From Polytrichum commune (Eukaryota; Streptophyta; Polytrichopsida; Polytrichales; Polytrichaceae), in contig OX485806.1 of the NCBI GenBank assembly GCA_950295325.1, forward strand, positions 37,572,001-37,636,000: a stretch of 64,000 nt of DNA, read 5' to 3'. The notes under the pieces are model-generated. The model saw nothing but the letters and a program-made list of their open reading frames with translations. It ran no database searches and was not told the origin of the DNA. The position numbers were made by a program, and so were the translations under genes. Below, piece after piece: positions 10,221 through 21,836 of the stretch. Position 1 is the stretch's first letter. Every line of letters begins with the position of its first letter.

Positions 10221-11745
10221 CAGTCTCACCTCGATAATAGAACACCTCGATTATACCATGCATTTTCCGTCGACCAAACTGTCTAGTGTTAATTTGTTCC
10301 TATTTGTAACCACAACACTCATAATATGACATTTTAAGGCCCAATTTTCCATATAACAGAGGTAATTAATGTACATAGTTGGTGGGATCCACACTAAGGA
10401 TGTGTCTTAAAGATTGGGGAGTTATTCCAATTGTACATGATGAAATCATCAATGGGTTGACTTAACTTAATTGAACTCAAGTTCCAAAATAAACATTGTA
10501 CGTTTAAATTTGTGGTTTGAGTTAGGGTAGAGGTTTGACCGTATCACTCTTGCTTTGCTAGAAACACGACATGCATTGACAAGTTAAAACCTGTGATTAT
10601 TTATAATTCTCTACACCCAAGATGCTTTGGAAGGTGATTTCCAACAAACTACGTGTGGTGGCGTGCAAACAAAATGACATCAAATGTATTTGAGAGTTGG
10701 ATGATGAGCCTCAATGTACATTCCGAACCTCAAGAGTGGAAGGTGTTTTTACTATGGATAATTCTGCTATTCATTCCCTTAAGCATGTTGGTAGTGGGTG
10801 AATCATTTGGTTTTTCAACTTTATAGTTGAGCAATATTATTGTTGTTTTCTTAATATCACCTAATGTTACAAGTGTGGTACAACCCTTGGATCAAGGAAT
10901 AATTACTTCAATAAAAGAAGAAGCTTTTGGAATGGGTTCTCTCTCAACTTGATTCTCCTACTTCTCACTAAGACTAAGGAAAATAGTGCTTATATAAGGC
11001 ACGCTATTATGTGGAGCTCTCAAGCGTGGAGAGAGATAAATCCCTAAATCATACAAAATGGTTGGAGGATGTCCAGGGAATTTACATGCAACTAGAGTGT
11101 CAATTTTGCCATGGATGGTGAACGTGAGAAATCAAGAATGAAAGAATCAGCAAATGAATTGGCAAGTCTCATTTCATCTTTGAATCTTGGAAATGAAGAA
11201 ATGCATGTTGAAAAATATATGCAGTTGGCAAGGGAGGAAATTTTTGGTGCAAAGTACAACATGCATGGCTGAGTTGGTGGATTTGGCATGGGGTAGAGAA
11301 GTCCATTTGGGTTCAGATTTGAATGAAGATCCAATGAAGGAGAATAATGTGGATGACCAACCAACACCAATAGTCAAGCTTCCTCAAGCCCATTAGTATG
11401 CCCAAATTTATTCAAAATTTGTAGTGGAGCATTCTTTGGAGTTTTCAATTATGGATGTGATGAACATGTAATCTTTTTTGCATAAATAAAACAACACGTC
11501 AATTTCCTACATCGACAAATATCACTAGAAGACAACAGTTTCTTGCTTTTGTAGAGTGTGATATGGTGAGGACATCATCATGGGACTACATGTTTTCTTA
11601 AACTCCATATATGTGACGTTGCAAGCATATTTTTTCAAAAAAAAATGTTCTTTCATATTACTGTGTCTTCATTGTGCATATAAAATGACATTTTACATTG
11701 AAATAGACCATTTTCTTGAAATGTCATATTATCGAGAATATGACA
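10221..11745 (+). mobile_element. Decayed pogo/Lemi (Tigger-type) DNA transposon
   Basis: The left end reads CAGTCTCACCTCGATAATAG, preceded by TA at 10219-10220; this is the typical pogo/Tigger terminal motif. A matching TATTATCGAG segment at about 11731-11740 is the likely right inverted end. A degenerate pogo transposase lies between. The DNA-binding N-terminal part (CENPB-type HTH) was not recognised, so this is a deleted copy of roughly 1.5 kb. Confidence 0.75.
10505..11250 (+). pseudogene. Pogo-type DDE transposase pseudogene
   Basis: Conceptual translation across several frameshifts and stops gives successive blocks of the DDE_1 domain of pogo/Tigger transposases: LTVSLLLC, then DKLKPVIIYNSLHPRCF, ANKMTSNVFESWMMSL, WKVFLL with MDNSAIH (second catalytic Asp), NIIVVFLISPNVTSVVQ PLDQGIITSI, then HAIMWSSQAWREI and an acidic-helical tail (ELASLISSL, EEMHVEKYMQLAREEI). 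Stops occur within the first 150 bp and the frame shifts at about 10560, 10755, 10800 and 10915, so no protein can be made. It belongs to the surrounding element. Plant relatives are known as Lemi elements. Confidence 0.85.
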
Positions 11746-11946
11746 TTCCAATAATACAACACTTTCTTGCGTGACCAAACGTGTCATATTTAAGAGGGAG
11801 AAGAAAAGTCGTCATTATATTGATTTTTAATTGGATCCAACATAGCATATTTTACAGTCGACCAAACTTATTTCATAGCCTAGATTAAGAACAAATAAAC
11901 AAATTATTTCTTTTAAACAAAATCAAATTGATTGCATGGTCCAAAT

Positions 11947-12096
11947 CATTACTCAACGTTCAACTCTTACTCTGTGGGCCCTTAAAAAATAACAATGATG
12001 TGCTCGAAAAGTTACACATGGAGACTCATATTCAAATTGAACTCCCAACATCTCACTATTATATTATGAAGGTCCACTTTGTTGAGTAATGTTATG
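11947..12096. repeat. Foldback element, family E, copy 2
   Basis: Arms CATTACTCAACG and GTTGAGTAATGTTATG; the interior has GTGGGCCCTTAA and a degenerate partner. Same family as 8636 and 55243. Confidence 0.6.
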
Positions 12097-14385
12097 TTAG
12101 TGCTTGCAATATATTACGATTCTTTAAATCTTCTTGTTAGGATGAGACTCAAGAGGTCGACTCTCAAGTTTACCCTAGGGTTGACCCATTTAGAAGCACC
12201 CCCCCTCCTAGAATGACTAATGTTAGTTTAGTTAATCATGCTTCGGTTGTTCACTTTCTTCGGCGTTGTGTGATTCCTAGGGTGCATCCAAGAGAATTCC
12301 TCCATTGTCTTTCTCCTGCATCCCAATCAAATGACCTTTGCATGTTTTTGGCAATGGAATAAACCCGTTTCAATTGTCTCAAAATAAAATAAAATAAAAT
12401 AAAGTTGATGGGATTAGTGAGACTGGCTCTCAGTTCCGGTAACAACACTTGAATGTCTACTGGCAGATTGACGCACAATCACCAGCTGAGCATGAATGAG
12501 AAGAAGCCTACGTTCATTGGTCATGAAAGAGCAGTTGGAGCTTGGTTTTATGACATGTTTCCTCTTTAGCACAAGCTGAACAAGAGCAATAATTTAGGTT
12601 GCAATGTATGCCTAGGAAAAGCATTTTCATGAACTCACAAGTTTGCAAGTAAAAGTGAACACCCTACGTGTTGAAGAAACCTGTGGTTGGACGCAGGAGC
12701 TACATATGATGTTACTTTTTTCCTTCAGAAATATAGATATGAATGATTACTCTCGCATGTTTTCATGTCACCTCACAATGCGCTACAATTCGGGTCACTT
12801 TCTGAAAGTGTCCGTTTAATGTTTAAGGTCAACATACCTTAACTTGCTATGAGGATGTAGCTCAAGTGCAGTATGTTGGTTGCATTAAAAAATGGAATTT
12901 CGATTGTGCATCACACTGACGGTACTGAATCCATCCATAAGCAATGATAAACCCCTCGGCGACACAATCTGAAACTTTCTACATCACTGACTTGAGGTCA
13001 ATTTTGACAAGAACGCCTGCCACAAATATTGCTCAACAATGCCTTATCACAATTGCAACCAAAAAACCGAAGACAACGCAAAGCACAACGATGATCAGTC
13101 TTCTTCACAAGTTGTTTCAAGATTTCCAGACTTTCAATGATTATCATCAGCACTTCCCTGCGAAAACATATATAGATGGCATACCTCCTTGATTATGGAA
13201 CCGCAAACCACTGTCATGTGAATCTGACAAGAAAACAACTAGCAAGACAACACACACTAAACGGATTCAACTCCACAAACGAAACGATATTAGTCATTAT
13301 TAATCGACCTACTTTTTAAACACGACCGACATATTGATGAAGAACTAATAGACGAATACCACAAGAGCAAAACATACACCTTTCCCTCCCAGTTGTGATC
13401 GGTAAACCAAATACGCGAAGAGCAGCTCAAAGTATAGCTTCTCATAACCACACACCAGTAATGAAAATTCCCATATGAGCCCCTAGAATTCCTTACCGAA
13501 TCCACACATTCGGTAAGCAAGAAAAAGCTTTTGGGGCGGATTGTGCTACAAAGCTGGTGATATGAACCACAAACATGCATCCTATATCCACCACCTTTGT
13601 GTAACTGATTGGACTGTGGTATCAAAAGAGACGTATATTACTGGATGGCAAGGACCAGAAAATTGCAAACCCGAGCCCACTGCTACGTATGGTGCAGATG
13701 GCACCCGCACCATATATATATATCACTACATGCACTCATGACATCCCAAGGTGCATTATGTCGCCGCCACAACATACAGCTACAATTCTTACTGTATCTA
13801 GTGTCACTTACTATTTGGAATTACGCAAAGCTATACCGATGGGTTTTCCGAAAGGATTCCGCCGGCCAGCACATAGTCTACTGCTTTGGGCTCCTAAAGA
13901 TGCTAAATTGTCAAGTTAAGTTAGACAGAAGAAAATATACATTGTAGGTTAATATGTGACAACTTTACAATGGACTAAATAGCCACGCCTCCTGTGCTTC
14001 AGATCCTACACCCCCGTCCACCCTTGTTCTCAAAATTGTTCAGAAGAAGAAATTTCGAACATCTTGATGGTTCACGGTCTTCATATAGATGCCAAGGTGC
14101 TATAGTTGTTTATCAGGAGGTTGGTCCGAGGTTATAGCTTGGAGAAACTCTATTGTAGACAATAGCAGTATTTGACAAAACACTCATGGATCAATATGCT
14201 CTTTATTCAGTCTTCTTGATGCAACGATCAAGTGGATTACAGGTTTTCTACCGTGCAGACACGCACTCTCAGTATTCTCGTCACAGACACACACACACAG
14301 TAATCTGGAGTGATGCCGCCTTTTATTCTGTAGCTGTTGGAAACTTCTATCACTAATTGGTAATCAGATCTAACTAATCAGGTAA
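12097..14385. other. Spacer; no gene recognised
   Basis: 12133-12363 (+) is open for about 75 codons without a stop (it includes RMTNVSLVNHASVVHFL) and could be an old coding fragment, but it matches nothing I know. An (AAAAT)n tract lies at 12383-12402. Several short overlapping open frames at 12.9-13.9 kb look like chance. A CA-rich tract (ACACACACAC) is at about 14290. Confidence 0.4.
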
Positions 14386-15885
14386 CTAATCAAGAACAAT
14401 GCTCAACGAACGAATTGTCTCCAATAAACTCGACGAGCCGAAGCTGTGGCTTATATAAAGACACTTACGAGCCGAATTTGCAGGTTGTGGAGAAGGTCTG
14501 GAAAGTCTCAGGTTCTTATATAAGCATGTCACTGATCGGAGCAGAAGGGCGACAGAAAAGAGGGCAGACCAGATGCCAAACACCACAGCCACTCCAAGAA
14601 CGAAACTGACAAACTCGGTGCGATGGTCGTCCGAGTTGTATACACAGTAGAACCCCGTCAAAACCAGGACCATTGTTTGCCCGAAAACCGGTTGCCACCT
14701 CCAGTCTTCCGAAACGGGCACAAATCTTTCTGCAACATCATTCTCATTTTCCACCCTGACACCATCCTTCGCATCTCCACCATAAGATAGCATTGGTTTT
14801 TGGTTGTTGCCACCGTCGCTTCCATGGCCCAGATCGCCGCTGCGCCTGGGCTCATGAGGCTCCCTAATGGGAGAGCTCATCCTTCTAAATTCTGTATATT
14901 TGGCATCATCCCCTGCCGCATAATCCTTTGCCGCATCATCCCCTTCCGCATCATCACCTGCCGGATCCTCGTCTGCCGCATCATCCTTCGCCGCATCCTC
15001 CTCAATCGGTGGCGCATTGACATCCTTGATGCTGTTGCGAGCGGCTCCCCAGTCTGCAGTCTGGTGGAAGAACATTGCAACAGTGAGTATGCTCGGAGCA
15101 AGGAGATAGAACTGAGCCCACTTGAGGAACATATCAGATTCCCACTCGTACGGATTTGAGTGGCCTGTGGCCTCCATAAAGCAGTTGCCAATCACCACAA
15201 GTACACACAAATGCACCAAGTTTGCAATGTTGTTGGCGTAATTTCTCCTGCACAAGAGAGACAAGACTTGCCTCCAGCCGCGACTCTCTGCGGAGGCTGT
15301 TCTCCACGAACCAGAAGATGACAAGGCGACTACGGCAAGAAACACGCCGAATTCCAGGATGACCACCCACGGGAGGGCGGTTTGGACGAGGCCATTCAAC
15401 CCAATCACTCGCATGAGCCGCTTGGAGTAGAACCTCTGCATGTCGCCCATTTCGCAAGGGATCTCGAAAAGCACATATTCTGTGAGTCTGCGCCAATTCG
15501 ATAGCATTCGGCACTTCCAATATGGCAAGCATTTATCAACAGGGCCAACATCGTAGTAGGTTGTGGTCTGCAATCGTGGGCCATAATTCGTGTAGGTATA
15601 ACTACCGAGCCCGTTTCCACAACAGAACTTGAAATCGGTCTCCGGCCATAAAGAAAAGTAGACACTTTCATTACGTTTATGAAACAAGATACATGAATTT
15701 GCTGTTTTGAAGTCATCATTCCACACACCAATAATGGTTTGATCACCCGACCCTGTCAATGTTATGTTCAAATCTCGAGATGACTCCACAGCGTTGGAGT
15801 TTAACAGGGCCACTGCAACTAACAAGAAGGTGAAACAAGTCCCCTTGCTTCTCCTTGAGAAACTGCATACACTCAAGAAGGCCAT
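14386..15885 (-). CDS. Secretory multi-pass membrane protein of unknown function, 499 aa
   Basis: Single-exon gene, not recognised as a named family. Residues 1-36 form a signal peptide (hydrophobic core FTFLLVAVALL). A cysteine-containing lumenal/extracellular segment follows (Cys 65, 88, 89, 119, 125, 144; NxS/T at 40 and 72). Hydrophobic helices lie near 170-190, 219-237, 256-274, 400-416 and 423-449, giving about five membrane spans. Residues 295-329 are an acidic Asp-Ala repeat in a probable cytosolic loop, followed by a polar Gly-rich stretch; the tail is basic. The ATG is chosen because it begins a clear signal peptide and is shared with the truncated duplicate at 2247-3480, where its downstream coding sequence is also conserved. 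On the minus strand a TATATATG box lies near 16314-16320, about 430 bp upstream (weak). Frame length and composition argue for a real gene; expression and function are unknown. It is likely to act at the plasma membrane or endomembranes (inference). Confidence 0.85.
   Translation of the reverse strand: MAFLSVCSFSRRSKGTCFTFLLVAVALLNSNAVESSRDLNITLTGSGDQTIIGVWNDDFKTANSCILFHKRNESVYFSLWPETDFKFCCGNGLGSYTYTNYGPRLQTTTYYDVGPVDKCLPYWKCRMLSNWRRLTEYVLFEIPCEMGDMQRFYSKRLMRVIGLNGLVQTALPWVVILEFGVFLAVVALSSSGSWRTASAESRGWRQVLSLLCRRNYANNIANLVHLCVLVVIGNCFMEATGHSNPYEWESDMFLKWAQFYLLAPSILTVAMFFHQTADWGAARNSIKDVNAPPIEEDAAKDDAADEDPAGDDAEGDDAAKDYAAGDDAKYTEFRRMSSPIREPHEPRRSGDLGHGSDGGNNQKPMLSYGGDAKDGVRVENENDVAERFVPVSEDWRWQPVFGQTMVLVLTGFYCVYNSDDHRTEFVSFVLGVAVVFGIWSALFSVALLLRSVTCLYKNLRLSRPSPQPANSARKCLYISHSFGSSSLLETIRSLSIVLD
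14905..15003. repeat. 15-bp coding minisatellite
   Basis: Six or so imperfect 15-bp units of the type GCCGCATCATCCCCT, in frame with the 499-residue gene. They encode five-residue units such as GDDAA or KDDAA on the minus strand. Unit number could vary between alleles without frameshift. Confidence 0.85.
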
Positions 15886-16829
15886 GGTGCGCAGTTGTCG
15901 TCAAAGTATAGCTTGCTTTGGAACTACGGGATGCTCTCAATGATGATGGAAATGGAGTCAACAGACCTGACAACGGAACCCCCTTAATCACTCACATATC
16001 AACAACGACCTAGATAAAACTGGACCCAGATTGACACGCGACATGGAATTCACTCACCATGAGGAAGCCATCCTGAGTGACCACCTGAAAGGCACCTACA
16101 AACTCAAACCTTAAGATCTCCTCAATACTCTCATAAAAAATGATCACACGCAAGAGTATTCCTGTTGATTCACAAGTTCACTTTACTTTCATCATTGTGA
16201 ACATCAGCCTCGCTTATGCAAAACTGACAATGGGGCAAAGATAAGCAACCAAAAACACTCAAAGAGCATCCTAGAGTTAATCGACCTCACATATCCCTCC
16301 TGCATATATACTAAATAGTGATTGTGTGCGGCCAACGTTAACGCGTTGCCTACATCATTTAATGTATATTAGGGTGGCCTCTAGAAAATTATTGTGGCAC
16401 ATAGTAGTAGGATTTTTACTGTACATTCGGATACTTTACCAAAGTATTGTATTTAGTGTCACCAATTATGTTTGTGTTTCTCATTAATTTGTCTGTACCA
16501 TTTCTATAATGTCGTCGTTAATAATACTATATGTAGACCAGTAATTTCTTGCATTGCATCCAGGAGCCAAAAGTGGCCTCCATCCGAATTGCAGGCGCAG
16601 GAAATTTACGCAATCATCACTACTAGGAAAGAGGGTTCTTTCCCACACCAAAAAGACACAAAACTAACACTTTTCAAGGATCATGACACATGTCGTGGAA
16701 TTTCCAACCACTGTGGAGAAGCTAAGGTGTCATCCTAGACTAGTCTTATTTTTTAGCAAATGGAATGTCAGAATCGTGTCGTGGTTTAGCAAGTACAAAC
16801 TTTGATCTCAGCGGTAAATTTTTTATTAT

Positions 16830-17045
16830 GGATAAATTTTAGGGGTAATTTAATTTTTAATTTTTATTAATATCTCATTAAAAATAGTATATAAGTAGTA
16901 GGTAGGTGCCTATCCACCTACCTTCTACTTCCGGTGGGTGCCTATCCACCTACAAAGCTAGGCAATGGACAGAAGGCTAAGGGATTCAAACCTTGAACCT
17001 CGTGCTTCCCACTTGAAGGCCTTAGCCACTAAATCATTCAACTTC
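16830..17045 (-). mobile_element. Putative tRNA-derived SINE
   Basis: On the minus strand the head carries a Pol III A-box-like TAGTGGCTAAGG and a B-box-like GGTTTGAATCC (one change from GGTTCGANTCC) at tRNA-like spacing. The body holds two copies of GTAGGTGGATAGGCACC, each able to fold on itself, and the 3' end runs into an A/T-rich tail (TAATAAAAATTAAAAATTAA). The layout matches plant SINEs. Flanking duplications were not resolved. Confidence 0.55.
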
Positions 17046-17099
17046 ACATAATATATATATGGAATGCTTTAAACCTTTGTATATGAGGACCATTATTTG

Positions 17100-17405
17100 C
17101 TCTCTACTCTTATTATTTCCTGTTTATTATTTATTGTTTATTATTTATTGTCTTCTATTTGTTGTTTATTGTTTATTATCTATTATCTACTATTTATTAT
17201 TTGTTATCTATTTTTTTATTTACTACCTACTTATTTTTATTTATAGTATATTATTTACTATTTATGGTCTATTATTTATTATGTATAATCTATTATTTAT
17301 GGGGTTTGAATATTATTTACTTTTTATTTTTTATTATTTTATTATTTACAGTTTGTTATTTATTATTCATTATTTATTGTAAATATTATTATTTACTATT
17401 TACTT
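17100..17405. repeat. TTATTTA-type low-complexity tract
   Basis: About 300 bp of degenerate TTATTTATTG units. Apparent open frames rich in Tyr, Leu and Ile across it are artefacts of the repeat. Confidence 0.85.
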
Positions 17406-17534
17406 TGTACTATTACAATGCTTTAATGTCAGATGAATGAAAGATACACTTGTATACGTTAATTGCATCTCTCCTACCTTAGTAGTTAATGAAGAAGGTG
17501 ACTCACATCTAGGTTTAGATCTAGCTAGAATATC

Positions 17535-18373
17535 TATAAAACTAATTAAAGATAGAACATTCCTTCATGGACCTTTTTGCATGACAATAAAGTGACACAA
17601 CTCTTACATATGTAAGAAATAGGTCTAGGGGTGGAACGAACAGACACTTCATTCACGTCGGCCTCCTAATGGAGACCGAAGTTTCTCTTCTTCTTCTTAT
17701 GTAAGAAATATGTTGCGGAGCTCAAACCTCTTTCACTATAAAACTATAAAACTAATTAAAGATAGAGCATTCCTTCACGAACCTTTTTGCATGACAATAA
17801 AGTGACACAACTCCTACATATGTAAGAAATAGGTCTAGGGGTGGAACGAACAGACACTTCATTCACGTCGGCCTCCTAACGGAGACCGAAGTTTCTCTTC
17901 TTCTTCTTATGTAAGAAATATGTTGCGGAGCTCAAACCTCTTTCACTATAAAACTATAAAACTAATTAAAGATAGAGCATTCCTTCACGAACCTTTTTGC
18001 ATGACAATAAAGTGACACAACAGTTACTCCTACATATGTAAGAAATAGGTCTAGGGGTGGAACGAACAGACACTTCATTCACGTCGGCCTCCTAACGGAG
18101 ACCGAAGTTTCTCTTCTTCTTCTTATGTAAGAAATATGTTGCGGAGCTCAAACCTCTTTCACTATAAAACTATAAAACTAATTAAAGATAGAGCATTCCT
18201 TCACGAACCTTTTTGCATGACAATAAAGTGACACAACAGTTACTCCTACATATGTAAGAAATAGGTCTAGGGGTGGAACAAACAGACACTTCATTCACGT
18301 CAGCCTCCTAACGGAGACCGAAGTTTCTCTTCTTCTTCTTATGTAAGAAATATGTCGCGGAGCTCAAACCTCT
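17535..18373 (+). repeat. Four-copy tandem array, about 210-bp unit
   Basis: Units begin TATAAAACTAATTAAAGATA at 17535, 17745, 17955 and 18171 (periods 210, 210, 216; copies 3 and 4 carry a 6-bp CAGTTA insertion). Copies 2-4 are almost identical; copy 1 differs at several sites. Each unit contains the hairpin TCGGCCTCC-TAAC-GGAGACCGA and a CTTCTTCTTCTT tract. No coding potential. Confidence 0.95.
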
Positions 18374-18865
18374 AACACGAAAGTTTTTTTGTCATGGCCA
18401 CATGTCAAAGCGAGCCTCTTTCCTTGTAGTGCATCATGCATCCAAATAACATCACCTAACTACTAACCACCACTGCAATGGGCATAGTAATTACAAACCA
18501 AATCATCTATTCATTTCTTCCAACTGGGCCGAACTTGACTACGCGGTGCCAGCCCTACTACTTTCATGAACTAGTTCTGAAATTGTTATATAATTAATTA
18601 TAAAATCAAAAAAAATCATAACTAAATACATATAATTTAATTTGATGGTAGTCTATAGATAATTGTATAGTTATATATGTATATATAATCAAATAATTAT
18701 ATAAATTATTTGGATAATCATAGGATTATATATTTATTATTATTATTATTTAAACATAATATGACTTTAGTCCAAAATTAATTTATCTTAAGATTATCGA
18801 AATTTGTCTACAAGATCCATTTAATTTACAAATTTTATGAGTATACGTCTAAAATTCATAATAAG

Positions 18866-19070
18866 AGCATCGATCATTAGTGTTACCAATTCTATTTGGC
18901 TTGTTCAATGGTCGATACTAATTGTAAACATTCCGTATAGTGTCACTAACACTAAGTGTCAACCTCACATTATTGGGCATTATAGAATCACAATGTTGTA
19001 AATTATTGTGATTTACTAAGTGATTTTGTCATCGAAATTTTAATCATCCATGACAACATCTCATTATTTA
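18866..19070 (+). mobile_element. MITE, family A, copy 2 (partial)
   Basis: Diverged match to the left two thirds of family A (CTTGTTCAATG, ATAGTGTCACTAACACTAAG, AATCATCCATGACAAC). Confidence 0.55.
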
Positions 19071-20329
19071 ACCACAAACCACTCAACTATAAGTATATAG
19101 ATTATTGTTGTGTTTAATTTAGGTAGGTCTAGGAAGAGCTCTTAGTTTGTATAGCACACTGGATTTGAATTTTGATGCGGGTGGTTCTTAGATAGGACGA
19201 TTCAATATATAATAGTTTTGACCAAATACTCAAATAATAATACTAATTTTTTTCTCTATATAGTGGGTTCAGTTTAACATTAATTGTAAAACTATTCATT
19301 TATTGCTCTAATTAATATTAAAATTTAGTGGATTATTAATATTAAATGCTAAGTTTCAATCCGAAATAAACCCTAGTACTCAATAAACATTGTTATTTTA
19401 TTCATTAACCACATAATCAAATAATTAAAACTAAGTAGTGGTTATTCAAATATAATATAAATAATATATCAACTTACTAACTAACTGAGGAATAAACATT
19501 AGTTATAGGAGAAAGGACTACCTCAACTAAAGAGATAATCATTAATTATGTTCATATCAATTAGGTTGTTAAATAATAAGATAATACGAACAGTTTGTAA
19601 TCAAATAATTAGCAAATCGGATCATTTTAATTTGAAAATCAGATAAATAGTAATTAGCAAATCAAATAATTTGTAAGTAGCAAATATGTGAATTAGTACC
19701 AATAAATTCGTTACAATACCAAAGTACAAAAAATGATTTACATATCACTCAAGGCCGTTTTACACCATAGACCAGGAAGTTTTCCTAGGGCGTTGTAAGA
19801 GCTATGATTGGTGGTTGAACTTGTCCCGGGACCACTTTGGTTTACACCAAAGAAAAAATGGTAGAGTGACCATTAGGTCAAGGTCCCCAAAAAGACAGAT
19901 TTTAAGGCCTCATAAATACATTGACATGGTCCAACAGGTTTTGCAACGAGAGAGGCAAAAAAGGTGGTCTGATAGAAAAGTGTAGGGCCCATGGTAGAGA
20001 CCTGCTGTTATAATATTATTAAAAAATTACATTACATTAAATTATTAAATTATATTCAATCAATAAAACATCAATCAGTATATAAAATTATCTACAATCG
20101 GTATATAAGGTTCATGTTTTGAACAAGCTCTTATTTATTTTTGAACATGTTGTGGCATAAGTTGTATAGTACTGTGTTATTTTTTTGGGCAACCATGGAG
20201 GGATATATTGTTGAAGAGGATTCACGTACAAATTCACAAAGAGAATGGACATAAAATATTGCAACTTTAATTTTCAAAAGCAATCAATTGTCGATTTCAA
20301 CAATATTGTGTGGTCATAATATGTTTTCA
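19071..20329. other. Very AT-rich spacer
   Basis: No gene or shared repeat found. A GC-richer segment at 19750-19990 has no coding signal. Confidence 0.4.
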
Positions 20330-20850
20330 TCTCCATCTCGAACATTTTGCTCTTTGCCCATTACACCAATGTTTAATTTCTTGTAAAGTCGACAGATGAA
20401 GAAGCATCTTTATCGTGCACTTCCCTATGAGGAATGTCCGCAACACCATGGGCACAAGGGATCCCGAAGCAACGCCTGAGACTTTTGGCGCCATAGGTGA
20501 GATGGCCCAAGTGACCCTAGTGTGGATGAAGGCCCTGGGCGTTGAGAACACCTCCCAACCACAGAGACCAAAAGTTACGAGGGTAAGGCCATGAACATTG
20601 AATAGCTTATAACGTCCGGATTCTAGAATGCTCAAGAATGCCTCAATTCGAAGTATGAGCTAAGAGAAATGGCACTTTGAATGGGGCGTTGCCTAAGGAC
20701 AGCGCCCTAGGACAACATTGACATGGGAGTGGCATTTAGGACAACCTAGGTTAGAATAGTCATAACTTCTTCAATACTTGCTTGAATGCAACAAGTAAAG
20801 ACTCTATCGACATCTACGCAAAGAGTAGATGCCAATATATACTTTATCCC
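20330..20850. repeat. Dispersed repeat, family J, copy 1
   Basis: About 75 percent similar to 59975-60400 over its length (CACCATGGGCACAAGG, CCAAGTGACCCTAGTGTGGA, TCTAGAATGCTCAAGA, ACAGCGCCCTAGG). GC-richer than the surroundings. It may be part of a retroelement LTR, but boundaries and primer sites are not visible. Confidence 0.5.
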
Positions 20851-20923
20851 CATCCCAACATTGATATTTTATGTGGTCACTATATTTAGGCTCCCTTCAA
20901 AGTAGATGGATCTTAAATGGTAA

Positions 20924-21303
20924 CTACACTAAATATGGTATTTAGTGTCACTAATTCTAATTGTCTTGCTCAACACTAGTTGTAAACTACGGTATAGTGT
21001 CACCAACACTAAATGCTAACCCAACATTATTTGTCATTCCTTGTAAATTTTTTGGGGGGGATTATAGATTTATAGTGCTACAACTACTATCACTTACCAA
21101 GTGATTTTTCATCCAAATTTCAATTATCCATGACAATATTTCGTCACAAGTTGCTGACAAGAGAAGGTAGAGTTGTGGCTAATGGATGAACTCATCCATC
21201 CTCCATGACAGTATGTGTTCACTTATTCATAAGAAGTGTCATCCAAAATGTTACCATGGTGACATTAAATACCATATGGCACTAAATATCACATTTGGTG
21301 TAC
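20924..21303 (+). mobile_element. MITE, family A, copy 3
   Basis: A full-length copy of about 380 bp: left CTACACTAAATATGGTATTT, right ATATCACATTTGGTGTA, with internal GTGTCAC and GTGACATTAAATACC forming the inner part of the inverted ends. Confidence 0.75.
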
Positions 21304-21836
21304 TTTTCCAATAATTAGTCCACTTCTCCCATGATATTAGATGTGCACTTAGTAGAATGCTAAACTTTTCATCCTTAGTTCTGTTAAGAGAAATCGTCAT
21401 TCACATGATTCACAAAGGTTTCTCCTCCTCCCATGGGCAGAATATTTTGCCCTTGCCTTTCTTCATACCCGTGCTAACACCAACTATTGACTTCATTATT
21501 TGTGGTTGATCTAGGCATGCCGGAGCCGGGTGGAGGGGCACTTTGCTAAGGTAGAAATACCATAACCCATGAAAATAAGGTGATTCGCATTGAATATATG
21601 GTCCTACAATCATGAAATAATTTTCCAAGATAGACGAGAAGGATTCATGAAGAATGCAAGTTGTTTCATATTTTTTGGAACCTTGTACAAGAAAATTCTA
21701 CAATTTTTCAAAGTGGAAAGTTGTCAAACGTCCTAGTCATTCACTAGATTCTCCTTACACCGAACACAGTAATCCACATTTCCATACAGACGTCATCTAA
21801 ATCAGTTACCTCATGAGTATATTAAAACTTGACTCC

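Noticed and set aside
14800-15532. Several frames of 100-132 codons overlapping the 499-residue gene
   Set aside because: They are shadows of that gene in other frames; the Arg/Met repeats mirror its 15-bp minisatellite.
16618-16740. CACTACTAGGAAAGAGG, like a CACTA transposon terminus
   Set aside because: Only one end is visible; no matching inverted end or 3-bp duplication was found downstream.
17059-17440. Two long Tyr/Leu/Ile-rich open frames
   Set aside because: They are products of the TTATTTA low-complexity tract in different frames.
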